DNA of 52,692 nucleotides, taken from positions 1 through 52,692 of the forward strand of contig JAQSWL010000002.1 in the NCBI GenBank assembly GCA_029266655.1, given 5' to 3'. Source of the DNA: Candidatus Midichloriaceae bacterium. GTDB lineage: Bacteria > Pseudomonadota > Alphaproteobacteria > Rickettsiales > Midichloriaceae. The notes under the pieces were generated by a model. That model worked only from the letters and a program-made list of their open reading frames with translations, did no database searches and was not told where the DNA came from. Made by a program: the position numbers and the translations under genes. This document shows positions 27,459-37,783 of this stretch, in pieces (the first letter of the stretch is position 1; every line of letters starts with the position of its first letter).

Positions 27459-27542
27459 ATGAGGGTAATATCAGAGAGTAAGCTAAAAGAATTAGCAGAT
27501 CTATATAAAGTAAATAAGTATAATAACCTTAGCTCGATATAA
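27459..27542 (+). pseudogene. Possible 5' remnant of a HigB-type toxin gene
   Basis: A 27-codon frame reads MRVISESKLKELADLY..., which resembles the N-terminus of HigB-family mRNA interferases (typically M-x-V-I-S-x-x-x-L-K-E-F). It then stops at TAA after LSSI, without the catalytic part. It is a short match, so this is tentative; no antitoxin frame is evident next to it. Confidence 0.35.
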
Positions 27543-27661
27543 GTGGCTAGTAAACTATTGATAGCAAACAATTTGTTTAATATTTGATCTTCAAATAAAT
27601 TGCCTTTTAAATAATTTTCAATAATTCTCTTCCCACTGACGAAGTCAGCAAAAGCTCTGAC

Positions 27662-27892
27662 TCAAAAAATTTGTGTATAGCTAAAGCGTCATAAAAAGAG
27701 CATGGAGCATAATAAAAGTTTATGGGCAGATGCTGTGGCATAGGCATTATAAAAAGCAAAACATAAAAACAAGGACTGGCGCTACAGGGGCAAGCACTTT
27801 TAGCGCTGCGCCAGTCCTGCAAGATCTCCTATAGAGATCTTGCGAAGCTTTAATAAACAGCGGGGTCGCTGTTTGCATTATTGCTTTTTATT
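27662..27892 (+). repeat. Family A structured repeat, copy 2
   Basis: About 231 bp matching 5540-5778. The GC-rich hairpin is GGACTGGCGC (27773-27782) with GCGCCAGTCC (27808-27817), and the second is GCAAGATCTC (27819-27828) with GAGATCTTGC (27834-27843). Both differ from copy 1 by paired changes that keep pairing. Again it lies between convergent genes. Confidence 0.85.
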
Positions 27893-27916
27893 AAAATGCC
27901 ATACCATTTCTATAAC

Positions 27917-27985
27917 GCTTTAGTCATATAGTAGGCGCTATGCGCCTGCATATACAAATTTTTTGCCCCCATGGCCAGAGCTTTT
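27917..27985 (-). repeat. Partial, inverted family A fragment
   Basis: The reverse complement contains GGGGCAAAAAATTTGTATATG and CTAAAGCG, matching the left end of family A, but separated by a GGCGCATAGCGCC palindrome not found in the two full copies. It is a fragment about 25 bases from copy 2, in the opposite direction. Confidence 0.5.
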
Positions 27986-28190
27986 CTGCCTAAGGATTAT
28001 TGAAGCGACTGCAATAATATCACTACTGGGAGACAATTTATTTTATAATAGAAGCAGTAAGTTCATGCCTTCTTTGACGCTTTAGCTATAATTCCTTACG
28101 TCGAGCTGAGGTTATTTTAACACTTTCAACACTTATGCACGAGGCCCCTTGCGATGACTTCTCTTATATTTCAGCCAATTATAATGCACA

Positions 28191-28457
28191 TTATGCTTGA
28201 GCTTTAGCAGACTCTACCAAAATTACGCAGCGCCCTGATGTTACATCAGCAAATCCACCAGCTATCTCAAATTTTAAAACATTTCCAGTTTCAGCAACTT
28301 CAGCAATAACGGTACCAGGTGCTAGCAATGATACAAAATTCATGTGCCCTGCAAGCACTCCAAATCTACCATCTACCCCAGGCAAGTTAATCTCTTTACA
28401 GTCTGCTTCAAAGACTACTGCCTCAGGTGTAATGATTTGAAATGAAAATGCGCTCAT
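28191..28457 (-). CDS. atpC: ATP synthase F1 epsilon subunit, short form
   Basis: 88 residues: MSAFSFQIITPEAVVFEADCKEINLPGVDGRFGVLAGHMNFV is the usual N-terminal beta-sandwich start, through to a strand CVILVESA. The C-terminal helical hairpin, which inhibits ATP hydrolysis in E. coli-type epsilon (130-140 residues), is absent. It lies six bases downstream of atpD. A short epsilon also occurs in other Rickettsiales, so this may be normal for the group. Confidence 0.92.
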   Translation of the reverse strand: MSAFSFQIITPEAVVFEADCKEINLPGVDGRFGVLAGHMNFVSLLAPGTVIAEVAETGNVLKFEIAGGFADVTSGRCVILVESAKAQA

Positions 28458-28463
28458 CTTAAG

Positions 28464-29891
<1,428 letters not shown>

Positions 29892-29953
29892 TTATTTTTT
29901 ATGTGTTTTAATACCTTGAAATATACTTCTAGTAAAGCTTTTTGTGGGGCAGC

Positions 29954-30865
29954 TTACAAATTAATTATATCTTTGGAAGCAGCATATGCGGCTTTAAGCT
30001 TTTCAAAATCTTCATCTGCATGGTAAGATGACCTAGTAAGGGGCGACGAAGAAACCATGAGGAAGCCCTTAACTTTAGCCATGCGAGCGTAAAATTCAAA
30101 TTCTTCTGGAGTTACAAATCTCGCCACTTCTGCGTGCTTAGGGGTTGGCTGTAAATATTGCCCTATAGTTATAAAATCCACCTTAGCCGCCCGTAGATCA
30201 TCCATAACTTGCAGAACCTCTTCTTTAGTTTCGCCCAAGCCCACCATTATACCAGATTTAGTAAAGATGCTTGGATCTAAGTCTTTCACTTTATTTAACA
30301 AATTTAGAGAATGAAAATATCTAGCCCCAGGTCTTATATGTGCATATAAAGAAGGCACCGTCTCAATGTTGTGATTATAAACATCAGGTCGCGCTTTCAC
30401 TACTATCTCCAGCGCACCTTCTTTGCCTCTAAAATCAGGAGTTAACACTTCTATTGTGGTATTTGGCGATGTCTCACGTAATCTAGTTATGCACTCAGCA
30501 AAATGATTTGCTCCACCGTCTGGTAAATCATCTCTATCCACAGATGTTATAACCATATGTTTAAGACCCAGTTTAGAAGAAGCTTTTGCAAGATTCTCTG
30601 GTTCATGGGGGTCTAATTTATCAGGAACGCCAGTTGCGATATTGCAAAAAGCGCAAGCTCTTGTGCAAACACTCCCAAGTATTATTACAGTTGCATGCTT
30701 TTTACTCCAGCATTCGCCAATATTTGGGCATGCCGCTTCCTCACACACAGTATTAAGTTTATGCAATCTTATGAGATCATAAGTGCTTTTATATTCCGCT
30801 GAAGTTGGCGCTTTAACTTTTAACCATTCAGGTTTTTTAAAATGAGCTTTTTCAGAATTTTTCAT
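29954..30865 (-). CDS. lipA: Lipoyl synthase
   Basis: 303 residues. The auxiliary cluster Cys41, Cys46 and Cys52 ([12 protein letters not shown]), the radical-SAM CxxxCxxC motif Cys67, Cys71 and Cys74 (CTRACAFC) and the C-terminal RSSYHA Ser are all present. It inserts two sulfur atoms into octanoyl groups on E2 and GcvH proteins. It is 63 bases upstream of atpD on the same strand, and tRNA-Ser is just upstream of it. Confidence 0.97.
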   Translation of the reverse strand: MKNSEKAHFKKPEWLKVKAPTSAEYKSTYDLIRLHKLNTVCEEAACPNIGECWSKKHATVIILGSVCTRACAFCNIATGVPDKLDPHEPENLAKASSKLGLKHMVITSVDRDDLPDGGANHFAECITRLRETSPNTTIEVLTPDFRGKEGALEIVVKARPDVYNHNIETVPSLYAHIRPGARYFHSLNLLNKVKDLDPSIFTKSGIMVGLGETKEEVLQVMDDLRAAKVDFITIGQYLQPTPKHAEVARFVTPEEFEFYARMAKVKGFLMVSSSPLTRSSYHADEDFEKLKAAYAASKDIINL

Positions 30866-30878
30866 GTGAGCCTCAAAA

Positions 30879-30968
30879 TGGAGGAAGGAAAGGGATTCGA
30901 ACCCTCGATACCCTGTGAGGTAAACACGCTTTCCAGGCGTGCGCCTTAAACCGCTCGGCCATCCTTCC
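30879..30968 (-). tRNA. trnS: tRNA-Ser (GGA anticodon)
   Basis: A class II tRNA with a long variable arm. Reading leftward: acceptor GGAAGGA/TCCTTCC, D-loop GGCCGAGCGGTTTAAGGC, anticodon stem CACGC with anticodon GGA, T-arm GAGGGTTCGAATCCC, and encoded CCA (30879-30881). The base before CCA reads T rather than the usual G of tRNA-Ser; this should be checked. It is the same strand as lipA. Confidence 0.95.
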
Positions 30969-30994
30969 TTAGGTAGTGTGACACAATAACCTAT

Positions 30995-31744
30995 TTAGAG
31001 CCCATTTTCAATGTTAAGTTTCGCATTTGGATCCCAGCTCTCTAAAATGTCTGCAAGAATTAGTGCATGAATTCTTTTTAATGATATGCCGGTATCAATC
31101 CTTTCTTTATATGATTTCTCTACCAATTCTGAAAGCGCTGGGGAAGCACCCGTTCCTTGAGCAACTATACGCCCAATTGCATCTGGAATTAGATTAGCAG
31201 CTGATTCTAACCAATTAAAATTTTTACACACCAACCTAATATCCCCTAAAAAGCACAGTAACTCTTTTACTTTGTGAGGCAGAGCGCATTTATATGCCCC
31301 AAGGTTATTATTTGCATCAGAAAAGAACCGGGTATTTAAGCACTTTGAATCCTCTTTATTCAAAATAAATTTAGGATGTCTTAAAAATAAGCAGGCTATC
31401 TCAACACTTCTTACATTCCATAAGGCTGTATGGCCATTGACATCTGTTACATTAGGATCAAGATCTGGATAGGTAAATAGCAGGTTGAGAACATCTAGAT
31501 TATTAATAGAATTAGCGAAATGCAGGTAGCTATATCCATTAAACATCTTATCTCTCCAATTAACACAAGCTCCATTATTAAAAAGCTCTTTAATTTTATC
31601 CAATTCCCTACACGTAATTAAATTGTTGATTTGCTCTTCTTTGGTTGGAGGGATGCTGGTTATATCCAGATAATTACGTCTTCGCTTTGCCAAAGTGGGG
31701 GTCCCACTTATTTTACGCTTAACACCTTTTTTAAATTCTTTCAT
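30995..31744 (-). CDS. Ankyrin-repeat protein with a basic N-terminus
   Basis: 249 residues. About two to three ankyrin repeats at ~35-135: NNGACVNWRDKMFNGYSYLHFANSIN..., DLDPNVTDVNGHTALWNVRS and a weaker third copy. The N-terminus has two basic clusters, KKGVKRK and KRRR, about 10 residues apart, a bipartite nuclear-localisation pattern. Ankyrin proteins of intracellular Rickettsiales are often secreted to the host; secretion here is only inferred. There is no N-terminal signal peptide, so a type IV or I secretion route would be needed. Confidence 0.85.
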   Translation of the reverse strand: MKEFKKGVKRKISGTPTLAKRRRNYLDITSIPPTKEEQINNLITCRELDKIKELFNNGACVNWRDKMFNGYSYLHFANSINNLDVLNLLFTYPDLDPNVTDVNGHTALWNVRSVEIACLFLRHPKFILNKEDSKCLNTRFFSDANNNLGAYKCALPHKVKELLCFLGDIRLVCKNFNWLESAANLIPDAIGRIVAQGTGASPALSELVEKSYKERIDTGISLKRIHALILADILESWDPNAKLNIENGL

Positions 31745-31845
31745 AGCGCCATTTTAATTGAATAAAAGCGGCGACACATGTAATACAAGCTTCAACATAT
31801 TACAATAATTTTTTTAAAAAATACTAAATATATTTAAAAAGCTTA

Positions 31846-32517
31846 TCAAAAAGTAAAGCGGAATCCCACTGTTACTAATTGAGTAGCAGGTAATTTAGTT
31901 GAAGTCGTTATCCCTGAAGATGGTAAAGATGCTTCAATGTTTTTCTTACCAATTTGTTTTACTAAACGATACCCTAGCTCTGCATCCACGGAGGAACTCA
32001 TATGATATGCAAGACCAACCCCCGCCTGATACGCAGCTTTACTTAAAGATTTTTTAAGTTTAGCAGAACTAGCGCCCAGGATCATTCTATCTTCTAATTC
32101 TGTTCTCATGAATCCAAAACCACCCATTATGAATGGGTTTATATTAGTTCCAGTTAGTAAGTCATAATAAGCATTTGCAAATATGCCGTACTGATTCATG
32201 ATATTTTTGTCGGATACAGCATTAGGCGAAGTAATATTTTTTTTCCCAGAAAGCTTTTGTGCATATACAGGATTAATCGAAAGTCTAAGTTCATCTAGCA
32301 AATAGTAGCCAAAGCCAGCATCGAAAACAAACCCACGGTCCATAGGCTTGAAAGATTGAGGAGAAGTTGCGTTTATGGAAGCTGTTACTTTAGGGCTATT
32401 GATCCCATAACCAGCATTAATATTGGTGTATGTTTTTCCTTCTCGTGGGAAAGCAAATGCATTAGCAGCCACTACGCTTATGATGATAGCCGTAGCTAAA
32501 CTAAGGAAATTTTTCAT
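31846..32517 (-). CDS. Outer-membrane beta-barrel surface protein
   Basis: 223 residues with a signal peptide (MKNFLSLATAIIISVVAANAFA) and alternating amphipathic strands, ending VTVGFRFTF, the terminal Phe typical of BAM-inserted barrels. GFGYYLLDELRLSINPVYAQK and VGLAYHMSSSVDAELGYRLVKQIGKK resemble the Rickettsiales surface-antigen/OmpA-like barrel proteins. The specific family and any host interaction are not determined. Confidence 0.85.
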   Translation of the reverse strand: MKNFLSLATAIIISVVAANAFAFPREGKTYTNINAGYGINSPKVTASINATSPQSFKPMDRGFVFDAGFGYYLLDELRLSINPVYAQKLSGKKNITSPNAVSDKNIMNQYGIFANAYYDLLTGTNINPFIMGGFGFMRTELEDRMILGASSAKLKKSLSKAAYQAGVGLAYHMSSSVDAELGYRLVKQIGKKNIEASLPSSGITTSTKLPATQLVTVGFRFTF

Positions 32518-32849
32518 AATCTGTAATTATTTTCATTAACCTATATATACCAAACCAGAATTTTTATATTTATGCAACTAAATTTCTAAAGCCACTCAAA
32601 GTCGAATGCTAAATCTCAAAATAAATTGAGATAGTAAAGCCAGATTTTTGCAAAGTGCGACGGGAAAAAGCAGTTGAATATTTTATATATTCATCAATTT
32701 TTTACCAAGCAAATTTGCTAAAATATGCGCTTTAATGCTCTATTTATTTTGAGATTTAGCATAATAGTGCGCTGCACAACAATATTATATTTACTCTAAC
32801 TGTTTTTTAATATTTATTTTTTGTTTTATTATTTTGCTAATTAATTGAT
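32518..32849. other. Divergent intergenic region with a family B element
   Basis: The interval between the barrel protein and the MFS gene contains family B copy 2 (32606-32762). About 85 bases remain on each side, AT-rich and able to hold promoters in both directions, but no hexamers stand out clearly. Confidence 0.7.
32606..32762. mobile_element. Family B MITE-like element, copy 2
   Basis: 157 bp, bounded by ATGCTAAATCTCAAAATAAA(TTGAG) and its complement. The body is the reverse complement of copy 1 at 6543-6698, apart from scattered differences and small indels. The outermost bases differ from those of copy 1 (ATGC versus ATAC) but are paired within each element. No gene is inside. Confidence 0.87.
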
Positions 32850-34151
32850 ATGTATATTTTTAAAAACAATAATATTAAGATTGTATCCGCAGCAATGGTA
32901 GGGCACATTTTGGAATTCTTTGATTTTACAATTTATGCAGTTTTTGCAGCTGAAATAGGTGCAGCATTTTTCCCCAGTGATTCAAGCTTTGCTCAATTGC
33001 TCTCTAGTTTGGCTGTATTGGCAATAGGTTTTTTTGCGAGACCTGTAGGTGGACTTTTGTTTGGGCACATTGGCGATAAATTTGGCCGCAGAATGGCGCT
33101 TACCATATCCGTTTTAGGCATGGCGGCAGCAACTTTTGCAATGGCTCTTCTACCTACATATGCAGACATAGGGATTTTAGCACCATTATTTTTAGTTATT
33201 TTTAGGCTTATTCAAGGCTTGTGCATAGGCGGGGAAGGAGCCGGTGCCTCGATTTTTGTTCTTGAGCATTTAAGTAAACTCAAGCCTGGCTTGATTGGCG
33301 GAATAGTAAACTCAGCGCTTACTATAGGCATTCTGCTTGCAATTTGCACTGGGTTAATTCTTAACAATTTTATGCCTGGGGAATTAAATTTGTGGCGCTA
33401 TGCTTTTGCAATTGGGGGCGCTATGGGATTAATTGGCTTATATACAAGGCTTTGCGTAGAGGAAACTCCGGTATTTTTAGACTTACAAGCTAAGGGAAAT
33501 ATCTTAGAACTACCCATTAAAGAGGTTATGTCAAAAAATTTCAAGAGCGTCATTCTTACCGTAATGGTAGGCGGCCTTACTGGGTGCTCGGCATATATGG
33601 TGATGACATTTGTCGATATCTTCTATAAATCTGCGCTCAATTGGTCACCTCAAGAGTCGTTAAAACTTGCTGTATATGGCAACATATTATTGATATTCTT
33701 TCTGCCTATAATGGGCATGGTATCTGATAAAGTAGGATATTCCCGCACATTAGCTTTTGGCGCCTTACTTTCGATTGTGGCATCAGTGCCTATATTCATG
33801 ATGATGTCCGACCCCAATATTGACCTTAACTACTGTGCGGTCACCATTCTCAGTGCAATTTCCTCAATTATTTATGCACCACTTTATCCATTTATGCTTA
33901 AGTTGTTTACTCCAGAACAAAGATATTCAGGTATCGCTTGCAGCCTTAATATGGGTATTGCAATTTTTGGAGGGACCTCTTCCATGGCGTGTTTAAGTCT
34001 AATAGAAATTACTGGATTGCTTTATGCTCCCGCTTTTTATTGGAGCTTTGTAAGCGCGCTGTTTTTGGTAACCTTACTTGCACTTAAACCAAGGTCACTC
34101 ATGTTACGTGGTGGCTCAGTAAGCAATAACACACAAGAGCGTGTTGCATAG
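32850..34151 (+). CDS. MFS transporter, proline/betaine ProP-like
   Basis: 433 residues with about 12 membrane helices. GHILEFFDFTIYAVFAAEIG at the start, GHIGDKFGRRMALTISVLGM (MFS loop 2-3 motif), LIQGLCIGGEGAGASIFVLEH and MGMVSDKVGYSRT are typical of the metabolite:H+ symporter (ProP) group. Rickettsiales encode many such carriers to import host solutes; the substrate cannot be deduced. The name proP is not applied because several paralogues are likely. Confidence 0.92.
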   Translation: MYIFKNNNIKIVSAAMVGHILEFFDFTIYAVFAAEIGAAFFPSDSSFAQLLSSLAVLAIGFFARPVGGLLFGHIGDKFGRRMALTISVLGMAAATFAMALLPTYADIGILAPLFLVIFRLIQGLCIGGEGAGASIFVLEHLSKLKPGLIGGIVNSALTIGILLAICTGLILNNFMPGELNLWRYAFAIGGAMGLIGLYTRLCVEETPVFLDLQAKGNILELPIKEVMSKNFKSVILTVMVGGLTGCSAYMVMTFVDIFYKSALNWSPQESLKLAVYGNILLIFFLPIMGMVSDKVGYSRTLAFGALLSIVASVPIFMMMSDPNIDLNYCAVTILSAISSIIYAPLYPFMLKLFTPEQRYSGIACSLNMGIAIFGGTSSMACLSLIEITGLLYAPAFYWSFVSALFLVTLLALKPRSLMLRGGSVSNNTQERVA

Positions 34152-34450
34152 GTCCTGACATTGCCTAATGTCTCTACAGAAAAATTTTAGGAGGCGATAT
34201 GCGTAGTCCGAAAATAAATATAATCTTCCTGGTGGAGGTATTGTAAAGGATTGTAAAGAGCTTTATGGAAGAGATATAGGGACTCATACTTTACCGCCGA
34301 AACCCGAAAAACAGGAGCAGAGTAGGATATCTGGATGGAAACTGTGGTAGTAAATTTTGCTATTCGCAATAGTTAAAAAGGCTCTTAATTCCATAATATG
34401 AAATTGTAAGCTAAAAATTTACGTGGTAATTTCTGTGAATCATTAAGTAT
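34152..34450. other. Intergenic stretch with a possible coding remnant
   Basis: About 300 bases. A rightward frame of 47 codons (34207-34350) without a start has a protein-like composition (NLPGGGIVKDCKELYGRD...). No homologue is recognised, so it may be a degenerate gene tail. Nothing else is evident. Confidence 0.35.
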
Positions 34451-34456
34451 ATGCAT

Positions 34457-35278
34457 ATGAACTTTAAAATAATACTATCAACTATTATAATTGCATTTAC
34501 TTGTTGCTTCCATGCGAGTGCTGGCAAGGGTAAGGTTAAGTATCCCCCATACCCAGACGTCTGGGGGTATGACATTTTGGATGATGTTGACATTTCTAGC
34601 GTTGCGCCTTTACATATTGAAAAAGGATCAGATGGCGATTATACAATATTTTACCGCAACAAAGATGGTGTAAGCTTCAATGTTATAAATGTTTTCAAGG
34701 GAGGAAAAAGGAGTTTTTCTAGCGGTGATGAGCTAGATAAATATTTGGACTCAAGGGGTAAAAGAATGTTTTCTGGAGGATCTAGGTTTGCATCCTTGAG
34801 CGATGGTAAGTTAATAACTACTGACACCAAGCTGCCTGGGAGTTCTACATATTATTTCTATACACGTAGGACTTCTGAGAGCTTTGATGAGAAAGATGAT
34901 GAATATGAGCTTTCGCCGATAGGCATTGCAACTCGTTGCAAAGATGGGAAAGAGTGCATAAATGAAGTATACCCCCTAGCTTTATCATTCATTCGGTTAG
35001 AAGATGATACCTTCTTTGCATTTGACTCGCATTACTATCTTTTCATAAGATTCGACCGTGATTTTAAAACTAAGTTCAAACCCCAGCATACGGTTAAATT
35101 AGATGGTGGGCGTGGACTGAAAAGCAACTTCTACGTTTTACCGTATTCGAAAATTAAATATTTTCTTGAACATGTAGCAGTGTGGTACACAGGCGAGTAT
35201 AATGACGAAGTTAATCGCCGCATCAACAGCCAATTTCTTGATTGGCTTTATGAGGAAGAACAAAAAGGAGCACTTTAG
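34457..35278 (+). CDS. Secreted protein of unknown function
   Basis: About 273 residues from ATG 34457 (ATG 34451 equally possible). The signal peptide NFKIILSTIIIAFTCCFHASA is followed by a motif KVKYPPYPDVWGYDI just after the cleavage site. A second, soluble part with a DGxYTIFYRNKDG segment and KCKDGKECINEVYP-type Cys pair follows. A YPDVWGY-like start recalls other Rickettsiales secreted proteins, but I cannot name a family. The start of the mature protein is encoded over a perfect 14-bp palindrome CCCAGACGTCTGGG (34552-34565). Confidence 0.7.
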   Translation: MNFKIILSTIIIAFTCCFHASAGKGKVKYPPYPDVWGYDILDDVDISSVAPLHIEKGSDGDYTIFYRNKDGVSFNVINVFKGGKRSFSSGDELDKYLDSRGKRMFSGGSRFASLSDGKLITTDTKLPGSSTYYFYTRRTSESFDEKDDEYELSPIGIATRCKDGKECINEVYPLALSFIRLEDDTFFAFDSHYYLFIRFDRDFKTKFKPQHTVKLDGGRGLKSNFYVLPYSKIKYFLEHVAVWYTGEYNDEVNRRINSQFLDWLYEEEQKGAL

Positions 35279-35547
35279 TAAATAGCGAAACTTTTGGCGA
35301 ATGTTTTAATTTGCTCTGACGCTCAAAGTGTTGTATCATTTTGCATGTTGACGAATTTCTTTCGTATAAGATTTGTTGTATTGTAAGCAAACAACAACAC
35401 ACTTTAAAAGATTGACTATCCCCAACTTTTTGCATTAAATAGACACGAGATCAAAAAAGCAAAAAGCCACAGCAGGTGGATAGTAACGGCGGATAAATCG
35501 CCCTTAGTTTAGCTAAGTATTTGTTAATGATAGAATTTAAATAAGGA
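35279..35547. promoter_or_regulatory. 5' region of rne
   Basis: 270 bases upstream of rne. TTGCAT (about 35341) and TATAAG (35365) are 18 bases apart and could serve as -35 and -10. A small hairpin GGCGgataaatCGCC lies near 35490, and AAGGA precedes the start codon. RNase E genes often autoregulate through a structured leader; a long leader here would fit, but it is only an inference. Confidence 0.35.
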
Positions 35548-37689
35548 ATGAACATGTTAAGAAAGATGTTAATTGATGCTGCGCATGCAGATGAAATAAG
35601 AGTAGCTACAGTAAAAGATGGTGTTTTAGACGAACTTGATTACCAAAGCAGCAAGAAAAAATCGACAAAAGGAAATATACATTTAGCTAAAATTACAAGA
35701 GTTGAGCCATCTCTACAGGCTGCATTTGTAGAATATGGTTCAAATAAACATGGGTTTTTGCCGTTTTCAGAAATTCACCCGGACTATTATCAAATCCCAG
35801 TTTCTGATCGCGAAAAGCTTTTAGAGGAAATCAGAGAAGCTAGAAATATTGATATTGAATCCAAATCTAACGCCGAACAATCTTTGAATCAAGATTCTGA
35901 AAATAATGCAGATGCGGAAGTTACTTCCTTAAATACTCCATCAACAGAATTTTCTGAAGATGAGCACAGCGGCAATGTTGAATTTTATAAAAGATATAAA
36001 ATTCAAGAAGTTATAAAAAAGGATCAGGTAGTATTGGTTCAAATAGAAAAAGAAGAGCGTGGCAACAAAGGGGCGGCTCTTACTACTTATATATCTATGG
36101 CTGGTCGTTACTGTGTATTGATGCCAAATTCCACAAAGCATGGTGGTATATCAAGAAAAATATTTGATTCTCAAGACCGTGAAAGATTAAAAGCAATCGC
36201 AAAAGAAATGACACTTTCTTTAAGTAGTGGTGGTGCAGTAATAATTAGGACTGCGGGCGCTCATAAAACCAAGGTTGAAATTAAGCGTGACTGTGCATAC
36301 TTACAAAAGCTTTGGGATAATATTCGCGATCATACTATTAAGTCACATGCACCAACGTTTATTCATGAAGAAGGCGGAGTTATTAAAAAAGCCATCCGTG
36401 ATTTATACGATACAGATATAGAAGAAATTCTCATCCAAGGTGATGATGCATTTAAAGAAGCAAAAGAGTTTATGCAACTTTTGTTACCAAAACATGTAGG
36501 CAAGGTACGCAAACACAATGGCAAAGCACCAATATTTTCGAAATTTGGTATCGAAAAACAAGTTGCTGAGTTGTATGGGCATCAAGTTGCCTTGAAGTCG
36601 GGAGCTTATTTAGTTATTAATCAAACCGAAGCTTTGGTTTCTATTGACGTAAACTCCGGTAGATCTACTTCTGAACGCAATGTTGAAAATACCGCTTACA
36701 GAACAAATTTAGAAGCAGCAAAAGAAATCGCCCGCCAGTTGCGCTTGCGCGATCTTTCTGGCTTGATAGTTATTGACTTCATAGATATGGAAGAAGGTAG
36801 ACACAAACGGGCAGTGGAAAAGCAGCTTAAGGAAGCTTTAGCAAGTGATAAAGCTAAAATCCAAGTAAGTTCGATCAGCCACTTTGGCTTATTGGAAATG
36901 TCTCGTCAACGCATTAAGCAAAGCTTCATGGAGAGTAATACCGAAGTTTGTGGCCATTGCCAAGGACGTGGCAGGATCAGGCAAGTTGAAGCTTCGTCTC
37001 TTGCGATACTAAGAGCAATCGAAAACGAAATTTCGGCAGAAGTATCAGAAATTACAATATCTGCTTCTAGCGCTTTAATCTCTTATCTCTTTAATAATAG
37101 AAGAACTGAGCTTTTGAAAATCGATGAGGCATTTAAAGGGAAGATTTTATATGCAATTGATGAAAGCGCCGGAGGGGATGGATTCTTCATTGATAAAAAA
37201 CGCCTCAGCAAAGATGTAATGGCAAAAGAAGCTCTTTCTAAAATAGATGATGCTGCAATTGAGCAGGTAACTCAAGAATCAGACGCGGAAGAACCAGAAG
37301 AAGAAATTATTGAAAGACCTAGACACAAAGACCGCAATCGCGATTTCAAAAATCGTAATAGGCGTGACAACAAATTTAAAATTAAGCGCTCTCATCACGA
37401 GTCTCCCGCAAATGCCGAAAATGCTGAGATTTTTGAAGAAGAAGTAATGGCGATTACCCCGATTATTGACAATAGCTCTGAGGGAGGACGCCCGTCTCGC
37501 AAAAAGTGGAAAAAGCCATATCCAGCAGACCGCAAAAAATCTAACAGGAATAAAGACGTTGCTCCTCATATGGAAGTAGCTGATGAAACCGAGTTGCGTG
37601 CAGAAAATGAGTTTGAAATTCAAATGGCTGAACGCAGAAAGGCTAATCAATCTTTACTGAAAGAAATTTGGAAAAAAATAGTGGATTGA
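35548..37689 (+). CDS. rne: Ribonuclease E/G
   Basis: 713 residues. An N-terminal S1 domain (~35-190) with a long acidic insertion (~100-145), the RNase E/G core with VSIDVNSGRSTSERN and SGLIVIDFIDM, a zinc-link CGHCQGRGR and a charged, Arg/Lys-rich C-terminus (~580-713) that is probably disordered. It starts mRNA decay and processes rRNA and tRNA. M1 and M3 are both possible starts; AAGGA seven bases upstream supports M1. A weak hairpin TGATCTA/TAGATCA overlaps the stop, without a U-run. Confidence 0.95.
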   Translation: MNMLRKMLIDAAHADEIRVATVKDGVLDELDYQSSKKKSTKGNIHLAKITRVEPSLQAAFVEYGSNKHGFLPFSEIHPDYYQIPVSDREKLLEEIREARNIDIESKSNAEQSLNQDSENNADAEVTSLNTPSTEFSEDEHSGNVEFYKRYKIQEVIKKDQVVLVQIEKEERGNKGAALTTYISMAGRYCVLMPNSTKHGGISRKIFDSQDRERLKAIAKEMTLSLSSGGAVIIRTAGAHKTKVEIKRDCAYLQKLWDNIRDHTIKSHAPTFIHEEGGVIKKAIRDLYDTDIEEILIQGDDAFKEAKEFMQLLLPKHVGKVRKHNGKAPIFSKFGIEKQVAELYGHQVALKSGAYLVINQTEALVSIDVNSGRSTSERNVENTAYRTNLEAAKEIARQLRLRDLSGLIVIDFIDMEEGRHKRAVEKQLKEALASDKAKIQVSSISHFGLLEMSRQRIKQSFMESNTEVCGHCQGRGRIRQVEASSLAILRAIENEISAEVSEITISASSALISYLFNNRRTELLKIDEAFKGKILYAIDESAGGDGFFIDKKRLSKDVMAKEALSKIDDAAIEQVTQESDAEEPEEEIIERPRHKDRNRDFKNRNRRDNKFKIKRSHHESPANAENAEIFEEEVMAITPIIDNSSEGGRPSRKKWKKPYPADRKKSNRNKDVAPHMEVADETELRAENEFEIQMAERRKANQSLLKEIWKKIVD

Positions 37690-37704
37690 TCTATTGGTAG
37701 ATCA
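37687..37704 (+). terminator. Hairpin at the rne stop codon
   Basis: TGATCTA and TAGATCA form a seven-pair stem with a TTGG loop, beginning at the rne TGA stop. No T-run follows, so it would at best be a weak or RNase-resistant 3' end. Confidence 0.3.
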
Positions 37705-37724
37705 TAATGCAAACTTACAACAAA

Positions 37725-37775
37725 TATACTTATCGTAAATTAAGAGTTGGCAGTAGAAAGACATAACGGGAACGG
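37725..37775 (+). repeat. Family C fragment, copy 5
   Basis: The 5' part of family C (TATACTTATCGTAAATTAAG followed by AGTTGGCA) is kept, and similarity then decays. The GGGGGAAG that ends the fragment serves as ribosome-binding site for the TTG start of the ABC exporter at 37784. Orientation again matches the following gene. Confidence 0.65.
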
Positions 37776-37783
37776 GGGAAGAA

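Larger units (their letters stand above)
27276..28190. other. Gene-free 0.9-kb interval with repeats and remnants
   Basis: Convergent interval between the lipoprotein gene and atpC. It holds a small hairpin CATCTCgtgtGAGATG (27313-27328), a possible HigB remnant (27459-27542), family A copy 2 (27662-27892) and a partial inverted family A piece (about 27917-27985). The last 200 bases before atpC show nothing I can name. The longer open frames here (27287-27571 and 27607-27822, both leftward) look non-coding. Confidence 0.7.

Noticed and set aside
27287-27571. Leftward 94-codon frame next to the lipoprotein gene
   Set aside because: Composition is not protein-like, there is no ribosome-binding site, and it overlaps the possible HigB relic on the other strand.
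34187-34369. Leftward 60-codon frame in the gap after the MFS gene
   Set aside because: No motif, no ribosome-binding site, and it overlaps a more protein-like rightward frame that itself lacks a start.
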